The notes beneath the pieces were generated by a model. That model searched no databases, was not told where the DNA came from, and worked only from the letters and a program-made list of their open reading frames with translations. A program made the position numbers and the translations under genes. Shown here piece after piece: positions 6,363 through 10,514 of a DNA stretch of 10,514 nucleotides; the stretch's first letter is position 1; every line of letters starts with the position of its first letter. Source of the DNA: Syntrophomonadaceae bacterium (lineage in GTDB: Bacteria; Bacillota; Dethiobacteria; DTU022; UBA8154). Location of the stretch: NCBI GenBank assembly GCA_007122565.1, contig SKTJ01000226.1:1-10514 (forward strand), written 5' to 3'.

Positions 6363-7952
6363 ATGGATTTGAAAAGGGTTCTAATAAGCGATCCTCTAGC
6401 CGAAGAAGGAATCGATATATTAAAAGAAGTGGCCGCGGTGGATGTAAAAACAGGCCTTAGTCACGCAGAACTCCTGTCTATTATCGGAGATTATGATGCC
6501 CTGCTTGTGCGTAGCGGGACTCAGGTGGAAGCGGACATTATTGATGCGGGAAAAAAACTTAAGGTGATCGGCAGGGCCGGAGTCGGCGTTGATAATATTG
6601 ATGTGGCGAAAGCGACGGAAATGGGCATCCTGGTAATCAATGCCCCGGGAGGCAATACCATCTCTGCGGCTGAGCATACCATGGCTATGATGATGGCTCT
6701 CACCCGCAACATCACAAATGCCTGCAGTTCACTGCGTTGCGGTGAGTGGAAAAGAGGTAAATTTGTTGGTGTGGAGCTATACCGTAAGAAGTTGGGTGTC
6801 GTTGGTTTTGGGCGTATTGGCCAGGAGGTGGCAATACGGGCAAGGTCATTCGGTATGGAAATATTGGCATACGACCCGTACATACCAAACGAGCTTATTG
6901 AAAAACAGGGTTATACTCCGGTGACACTGGATCAGCTTTTCACCAATGCCGATATTATTACTGTTCATGCACCCAAGACTTCCGATACAAAGTATCTGAT
7001 TAATGCTGACGTACTAAATAAGATGAAGGATGGCGTGCGCATTATCAACGTGGCCCGCGGTGGTCTTGTGGATGAAAAAGCGCTCTATGATGCCATTGAA
7101 AGCGGCAAGGTGGCCGGCGCTGCGCTGGATGTTTTTGAGACCGAACCGCCGGAGGACAGCCCCCTGCTCCAACTGGAACAGGTAGTATGCACACCTCATC
7201 TAGGTGCCTCCACCGCAGAGGCCCAGATCAAAGTGGCGGTACAGGTTGCAGAGCAGTTCGTCCGCCTCTTTAAAGGTGAACCGGTACAGATGGCTGTTAA
7301 CGCTCCCATTCTGCCACCGGAAGCTATGGCCGAGGTGGAACCATTTATCCCTTTAATGAATATGATGGGCAGCTTCTACATGCAGTTATTCGGTGGCCGC
7401 ATAAAATCAGTGGACATTACCTACAGCGGTGAGGTCTCGGTTTATCCTGCAGCCCCCATGACCACTGCTCTGCTTATCGGCTTGCTGCAGGTTATTCTTA
7501 AAACCAATGTGAACTATGTCAATGCACCGCCTATTGCCAAGCAGCGGGGTATCAGTATTGAAGAAAACAAGAGCAAGAGTGCATCCATTTACCGTAGCCT
7601 TATTACGGTAAAGGTTACCACTGAGGAGGGGACCGCCACCATTGCCGGAACGCTCTTCGAGGGCAGCGAAATGCGCATTGTACAGCTTGATGGCTATAAT
7701 ATAGAAGTAATCCCTTCACGCTACCTGTTGGTAAACAGGTACCATGATCGCACCGGGGTTGTGGGTAAGGTAGGCACACTGCTTGGAAACAACAACATTA
7801 ATATTGCCAGCATGCAGGTAGGGCGCAACCTGCAGCGGGGCGAAGCCATGATGATCCTTCAGGTTGACAGTCCGGTTCTCCCGGAAATTATTGCGGAATT
7901 ACAGGGTGATGATTTGATGATCAAATCATCTTTTATTGAGCTGCCCCTGTAA
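6363..7952 (+). CDS. serA: D-3-phosphoglycerate dehydrogenase, long ACT-domain form
   Basis: This 529-residue enzyme oxidises 3-phosphoglycerate to 3-phosphohydroxypyruvate with NAD+, the first step of serine synthesis, in the cytoplasm. The N-terminal part is a D-2-hydroxyacid dehydrogenase with the NAD-binding GVVGFGRIG (145-153). Its catalytic triad is Arg232 (NVARGG), Glu261 (FETEPP) and His279 (CTPHLGAS), with the family's 29- and 18-residue spacing. An intervening allosteric substrate-binding domain covers about 318-450. The C-terminal ACT domain (about 455-529) has RTGVVGKVGTLLG and NINIASMQVGR, the usual serine-feedback fold. Full length matches the long type found in Bacillus and mycobacteria. 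AAGGAGGT at 6347-6354 gives an ideal 8-base spacing to ATG 6363. No serC or serB lies nearby. I see no terminator after it, so the FmdB gene may share its transcript. Confidence 0.96.
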   Translation: MDLKRVLISDPLAEEGIDILKEVAAVDVKTGLSHAELLSIIGDYDALLVRSGTQVEADIIDAGKKLKVIGRAGVGVDNIDVAKATEMGILVINAPGGNTISAAEHTMAMMMALTRNITNACSSLRCGEWKRGKFVGVELYRKKLGVVGFGRIGQEVAIRARSFGMEILAYDPYIPNELIEKQGYTPVTLDQLFTNADIITVHAPKTSDTKYLINADVLNKMKDGVRIINVARGGLVDEKALYDAIESGKVAGAALDVFETEPPEDSPLLQLEQVVCTPHLGASTAEAQIKVAVQVAEQFVRLFKGEPVQMAVNAPILPPEAMAEVEPFIPLMNMMGSFYMQLFGGRIKSVDITYSGEVSVYPAAPMTTALLIGLLQVILKTNVNYVNAPPIAKQRGISIEENKSKSASIYRSLITVKVTTEEGTATIAGTLFEGSEMRIVQLDGYNIEVIPSRYLLVNRYHDRTGVVGKVGTLLGNNNINIASMQVGRNLQRGEAMMILQVDSPVLPEIIAELQGDDLMIKSSFIELPL

Positions 7953-8045
7953 AGAATGAGTTACTCGTATTACTATTGCCTGAGTAATTACAAGCATGAT
8001 TGAGCACAGTAAAGCGTAGAATAACTTAAAAAAGGATGATTGACA

Positions 8046-8234
8046 ATGCCTATTTATGAATTTCGCTGCACTTGCGGACACACTTTTGAAAAGCTTTGCC
8101 GCAGCAGCGATCCAACAAACCCCGCCTGCCCCAAGTGTGGGGGCGTCTCTGAAAAGGTATTCTCCAGCTTTAGTGTGGGGCGCTCAGCACCGGCAACCGG
8201 CTGTGGAATGGGGGAAGCCCAACCCGGCGGCTGA
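8046..8234 (+). CDS. FmdB-family zinc-ribbon protein (possible UGA-recoded selenoprotein)
   Basis: Read to the first stop this is a 62-residue FmdB/CxxC-CxxC regulatory-type zinc ribbon. It starts with the family hallmark MPIYEFRC. The ribbon ligands are Cys8 and Cys10 (CTCG, one residue shorter than the usual CxxC) and Cys28 and Cys31 (CPKCG), followed by the typical KVFSSFSVG strand and a Gly/Cys-rich tail with Cys53. ATG 8046 is chosen over in-frame TTG 8040 because MPIYEF is the family start and AAAGGA (8030-8035) is well placed for it. The molecular role of the family is poorly defined. Continuing past TGA 8232-8234 adds GGCGYAGHNH before TAG 8265-8267. The tail would be 73 residues, with a U-x-x-C motif at 63-66, completing the Cys-rich tail common in this family. 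Confidence 0.85.
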   Translation: MPIYEFRCTCGHTFEKLCRSSDPTNPACPKCGGVSEKVFSSFSVGRSAPATGCGMGEAQPGG

Positions 8235-8267
8235 GGTGGTTGCGGTTATGCGGGGCATAACCATTAG
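8232..8267 (+). promoter_or_regulatory. Candidate bacterial SECIS element and recoded 3' extension
   Basis: In-frame TGA (8232-8234) is followed by GGTGGTTGC and then a perfect 8-bp stem, GGTTATGC (8244-8251) with GCATAACC (8255-8262), closed by a GGG loop (8252-8254). The distance from UGA to loop is 17 nt and the loop starts with G. Both fit the known bacterial SECIS rules: loop about 3-14 nt, a G in its first two positions, close behind the UGA. The reading frame stays open through the stem and ends at TAG 8265. No T-run follows, so it is not an intrinsic terminator. Recoding is an inference; a chance hairpin after a true stop is the alternative. Confidence 0.5.
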
Positions 8268-8331
8268 TTTCATCAGTCAGAATTCAGTATTCAGAATAAA
8301 GGAAGCTAAAACCGTCTTAATGTTATTAAAC

Positions 8332-8375
8332 TAGGAAATCTCTATACGGCCCCTTATCTGTATAGAGGTTTTCTA
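8332..8375 (+). terminator. Long stem-loop, likely terminator after the FmdB gene
   Basis: The arms 8332-8347 and 8360-8375 pair over 16 bp with two G-U pairs; the core CTCTATAC/GTATAGAG is perfect, around a 12-nt loop. The A-tract and T-tract lie inside the outer stem (AAA with TTT), and the bases beyond are only moderately T-rich, so it is not a textbook terminator. It separates the FmdB gene from the promoter of the next gene. The remaining sequence from 8268 to 8331 is AT-rich, with the tandem motif ATTCAG repeated twice and no gene. Confidence 0.5.
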
Positions 8376-8402
8376 TTTGTGCTGGCGTATGCTGTTTTCC
8401 CT

Positions 8403-8411
8403 TGATATAAT
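8403..8411 (+). promoter_or_regulatory. Extended -10 promoter for the desulfurase-like gene
   Basis: TGATATAAT combines the TGn extension with a perfect TATAAT (8406-8411); no good -35 is found 17 bp upstream, as is usual for extended -10 promoters. A 7-bp inverted repeat, TGCTGGC (8380-8386) and GCCAGCA (8424-8430), brackets it. The start would be near 8418, about 90 bases before the ATG at 8509. Confidence 0.5.
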
Positions 8412-8508
8412 TAGAAGTTAGGAGCCAGCATGAGACAGCTGCTATATACAAGTGGCGAGGCATGCCTCGGCCGTAAAAACAGCAAGCATTGAAAGGAATA
8501 TTATTTTT

Positions 8509-9672
8509 ATGGATCAAACGGCTGTTTATTTTGATAACGGGGCCACCTCCTGGCCGAAACCGGAAGCGGTTTACGGTGCAGCAGAGCAATATCTTCGCTC
8601 CGGTGGAGCCAACCCTGGCCGATCCGCCCATGCCCGCTCCCTTGCGTCGGAGCGGTTGCTCTACGAAAGCCGGGAACGGATTGGGACGTTTCTTGGGGCG
8701 AATAATCCGGAAGAGATTGTTTTTACCCTTAATGCCACCGACGCCCTTAACATGGCAATCAAGGGGATTCTGGAACAGGGTGACCATGTAGTTTATAGTC
8801 CTTTTGAACACAATTCTGCCTTGCGGCCCCTCTATTCCCTGCGCGAGAGCGGCATGATTACCACAACCATGCTCTCTGCCCAAGGGGAGGATGTTGTGGA
8901 CGCAGAGGCATTTAAACGAGCCATCCGGCCGGAAACAAAGTTGTTTGTTTGCACCCACGCCTCCAATATCACCGGGCGTATCATGCCCGTGCAGGCTATT
9001 GCCAAAGTGGCTGCATCCCGGGGCGTATTTTTCCTCCTCGACGCCGCTCAGACGGCTGGGGCCATCCCTCTGGACCTGCAGGAAATAGGGGCGGATCTGG
9101 CCGCTTTTACCGGACACAAAAGCCTACTCGGCCCTCCCGGCGTGGGCCTGCTCTACTTGCGTGAAGGTGTAAAAATCAAGCCCTGGCGCGAAGGGGGTAC
9201 GGGCAGTCGCTCCGATGAAGAGCGTCAGCCCTCATTCATGCCCGATTACCTGGAAGCAGGGACCATGAATGCCCCCGGCATTGCCGGCCTGAACGAGGGG
9301 CTTAAATATCTCAACGACATGGGCGTGGAGACAATCCGCGAACACGAACTGAAGCTCTGCCAAAGATTGCTAACAGGCCTGGCACGTATCCCCGGCATCA
9401 AGGTTTTTCGTGTTTCTGCCCCGGAAAATTACGTGGCAGTTGTATCATTTGTAATGGAAGGAATGGACAGCGGGGAAGTGGGTTTTATCCTGGAAGAGGG
9501 TTACGGTATCCTCTGCCGTACGGGGCTGCACTGTGCTCCCCAGGCCCATCGCTCTATCGGCACCTTTCCCGGGGGGACGGTCCGCTTCAGTCTGGGTTGC
9601 TTTAATACAGAGCAGGAAGTGGATCACGCCCTCCATGCTCTCAGCGAAATTGCTGCCCGGCTTCACAGTTGA
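8509..9672 (+). CDS. Class V aminotransferase, cysteine desulfurase / selenocysteine lyase-like
   Basis: This 387-residue PLP enzyme belongs to the SufS/CsdB-like cysteine desulfurases, and by overall sequence to the EF2568-type subfamily (TIGR01977 in memory). It would transfer sulfur, or selenium, from cysteine or selenocysteine to an acceptor through an enzyme-bound persulfide. Visible features are the N-terminal YFDNGATSWPKP (7-18) and GGANPGRSAH (32-41), and His101 stacking on PLP. They continue with DAAQTAG containing Asp178 and Gln181, the PLP lysine Lys204 (TGHKSLLGPPG), GGTGSRS (229-235), and the active-site Cys342 in RTGLHCAP. ATG 8509 is chosen because homology begins there and AAAGGA (8492-8497) precedes it; the in-frame GTG at 8452 has no ribosome binding site. 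No IscU, SufU or molybdenum hydroxylase gene is beside it, so acceptor and physiological substrate are open. Confidence 0.9.
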   Translation: MDQTAVYFDNGATSWPKPEAVYGAAEQYLRSGGANPGRSAHARSLASERLLYESRERIGTFLGANNPEEIVFTLNATDALNMAIKGILEQGDHVVYSPFEHNSALRPLYSLRESGMITTTMLSAQGEDVVDAEAFKRAIRPETKLFVCTHASNITGRIMPVQAIAKVAASRGVFFLLDAAQTAGAIPLDLQEIGADLAAFTGHKSLLGPPGVGLLYLREGVKIKPWREGGTGSRSDEERQPSFMPDYLEAGTMNAPGIAGLNEGLKYLNDMGVETIREHELKLCQRLLTGLARIPGIKVFRVSAPENYVAVVSFVMEGMDSGEVGFILEEGYGILCRTGLHCAPQAHRSIGTFPGGTVRFSLGCFNTEQEVDHALHALSEIAARLHS

Positions 9673-9722
9673 CTGTGAATTAGTGCCGTTGGATTGATGT
9701 TTTTCGGAGCAGATGCCAAGAA

Positions 9723-9757
9723 GCGACCCTGGATTTCAAGGTCGCCTCTTTTTTTCT
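9723..9757 (+). terminator. Intrinsic terminator of the desulfurase-like gene
   Basis: GCGACC (9723-9728) pairs with GGTCGC (9740-9745) around an 11-nt loop, followed by CTC and a run of T to 9755, then more T-rich sequence. The stem is short but GC-rich. On the opposite strand no T-run follows, so it acts for the plus strand. An 18-base hairpin, TTCACAG/CTGTGAA (9662-9679), also straddles the stop codon. Confidence 0.65.
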
Positions 9758-9810
9758 CTTTTTCTTCCTTAATCTCTCGGCCTAAAGACTCCCACATCCA
9801 AGCATAGCGA

Positions 9811-9850
9811 AGGTGGGGCTTTTCAATCAGATGGAGTAGATTCCCCACCT
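9811..9850 (-). repeat. Inverted repeat at the end of the radical SAM gene
   Basis: AGGTGGGG (9811-9818) and CCCCACCT (9843-9850) are a perfect 8-bp inverted repeat with a 24-nt spacer that contains the minus-strand stop codon. It is GC-rich and well placed to end or protect the radical SAM transcript, but lacks a T-run. The nearby CCCAC (9791-9795) could compete for the same arm. Confidence 0.4.
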
Positions 9851-10514
9851 GGTTCCCCGATGTTCAGCTTCAGCTGAACGAGTTCACTACGCCCGGCTAA
9901 AGCAGTAATTTCATCCAGGTGTTCAAAAAGTGAGCAGGCCAGACGCTGACGCTGCAGTAAGGCCGGCTGTCCCCTGATGGATCGCAGGAAGGCAGATTCA
10001 CACGCTGCCCGAAGTCCACCATTTCGAATATTATCCACAGCAACCGGAATGAAAGGACAGGGCTCTACACCTCCCTGGGAATTAATATGCAAAGATAGAT
10101 ACCCGGCTGCGGAACAGCGGTTATCGGGTCCGTATTCATCATGGGGAAACTGGATTATTGCAAAAGAGCCGCTGCGGCGAATTTCCAGGATGCGGCGGCG
10201 AAAGGCTGCCCGTGCGTGGTCGTCTAAGACCCATTCCGGGTGCGGCTGCGGACCGCAGGGGACATATTCGGTGAACAAGCCTATGGAGCATCCTAAAGCA
10301 GACATCTCTTTCATAAATCGCTCAGAACCGAGCTGTTCCGTATTAACAGTAGTGTTCATAGCGGCAAAACCAAAAAAAGCTCCCGCATCACGCAGATTCT
10401 GCAAAGCCTTTACAGCATCGGCATGTGCCCCGGTCTGGCGTCGATCATCAGTGTCATTGGAAAAACCCTCCACGCTGATCAATTGAACAATGTTACCGCT
10501 GCGGGCAATACGGC
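9823..10514 (-). CDS. Radical SAM / SPASM-domain protein, C-terminal part
   Basis: About 229 residues are visible; the reading frame is open to the right edge, so the TTG at 10482 is an internal codon and not the start. The radical SAM CxxxCxxC cluster lies outside the window. What remains is the second half of the barrel, with the family sequences GNIVQLISVEGF and ETDxRR-like NDTDDRR, then FFGFAAMNTTVNTEQLGS. A SPASM-like auxiliary cluster region follows, with Cys codons at 10114-10116, 10057-10059 (VEPCPF) and 9934-9936. HINSQGGVEPCPF is typical of radical SAM proteins with a SPASM or twitch domain. Function is unknown: the family includes peptide- and cofactor-modifying enzymes. The gene converges on the desulfurase-like gene and ends 150 bases from it. 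Confidence 0.85.
   Translation of the reverse strand, partial: RIARSGNIVQLISVEGFSNDTDDRRQTGAHADAVKALQNLRDAGAFFGFAAMNTTVNTEQLGSERFMKEMSALGCSIGLFTEYVPCGPQPHPEWVLDDHARAAFRRRILEIRRSGSFAIIQFPHDEYGPDNRCSAAGYLSLHINSQGGVEPCPFIPVAVDNIRNGGLRAACESAFLRSIRGQPALLQRQRLACSLFEHLDEITALAGRSELVQLKLNIGEPGGESTPSD

Noticed and set aside
7959..7989. AGTTACTC/GAGTAATT stem after serA as a serA terminator
   Set aside because: It is a weak 8-bp stem with a G-U pair, a 15-nt loop and no T-run; termination there is not supported.
7956..8003. 15-codon ORF between serA and the FmdB gene
   Set aside because: It has no convincing ribosome binding site, is very short and shows no family similarity.
8244..8262. The GGTTATGC/GCATAACC hairpin as an intrinsic terminator
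   Set aside because: The sequence after the stem (ATTAGTTTCATC) has no T-run, so a terminator reading is weaker than a SECIS-type reading.
8683..8693. Second copy of GGGACGTTTCT, the core of the 1882-1954 repeat
   Set aside because: It is 11 bases inside conserved coding sequence with no palindromic partner; most likely coincidence.
8326..9117. Minus-strand ORF of 263 codons opposite the desulfurase-like gene
   Set aside because: It is antisense to a well-supported enzyme, shows no family motif and runs across a promoter and hairpin region; it is a GC-driven shadow.
9977..10486. Plus-strand ORF of 169 codons opposite the radical SAM gene
   Set aside because: The minus strand encodes recognisable radical SAM/SPASM sequence, and this frame has none.

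Overview
The window looks like a mid-GC, strictly anaerobic bacterium of the Clostridia, most likely Peptococcaceae-like. That placement is inference from four things: an anaerobic-type corrinoid pathway, a ferredoxin-dependent indolepyruvate oxidoreductase, strong Gram-positive Shine-Dalgarno sites (AAGGAGGT before serA), and a palindromic intergenic repeat with the core GGGACGTTTCTCC. I see no insertion sequence, phage gene, tRNA, rRNA or CRISPR array.

Layout. Bases 1-1880 (+) are the end of a cobalamin operon: the 3' part of cobJ/cbiH, a complete cobK/cbiJ overlapping it by 4 bases, and a HAD-family hydrolase 3 bases later. An imperfect palindromic repeat (1882-1954) separates this from a small DmpI-type tautomerase gene (1971-2156). 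A bidirectional terminator at 2188-2215 closes this side and faces the convergent iorBA operon. Bases 2250-4660 (-) encode IorA and IorB, with a 4-base overlap, behind a good sigma-A-type promoter and a leader of about 160 nt that carries a hairpin. Bases 4911-6116 (-) encode an MFS transporter with its own near-consensus promoter. It is divergent from serA (6363-7952, +), the long ACT-domain form of 3-phosphoglycerate dehydrogenase.

Downstream of serA is a tiny FmdB-type zinc-ribbon gene (8046-8234). Its TGA stop is followed in frame by ten more sense codons that make a U-x-x-C motif. A perfect 8-bp stem with a GGG loop starts 9 nt after the TGA, which is the geometry of a bacterial SECIS element. 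This candidate selenoprotein is the most interesting signal in the window. The next gene (8509-9672, +) is a class V, PLP-dependent cysteine desulfurase/selenocysteine lyase-like enzyme. A radical SAM/SPASM gene (9823 to beyond 10514, -) converges on it and is cut by the window edge.

As a set, the genes cover corrinoid synthesis, reductive aromatic amino acid metabolism (2-oxo acid oxidation to aryl-acyl-CoA with reduced ferredoxin), serine synthesis and sulfur/selenium handling. Apart from the two overlapping pairs (cobJ-cobK and iorA-iorB), the neighbours look like independent transcription units and not one pathway. No intergenic stretch exceeds 300 bases; what each holds is listed below.
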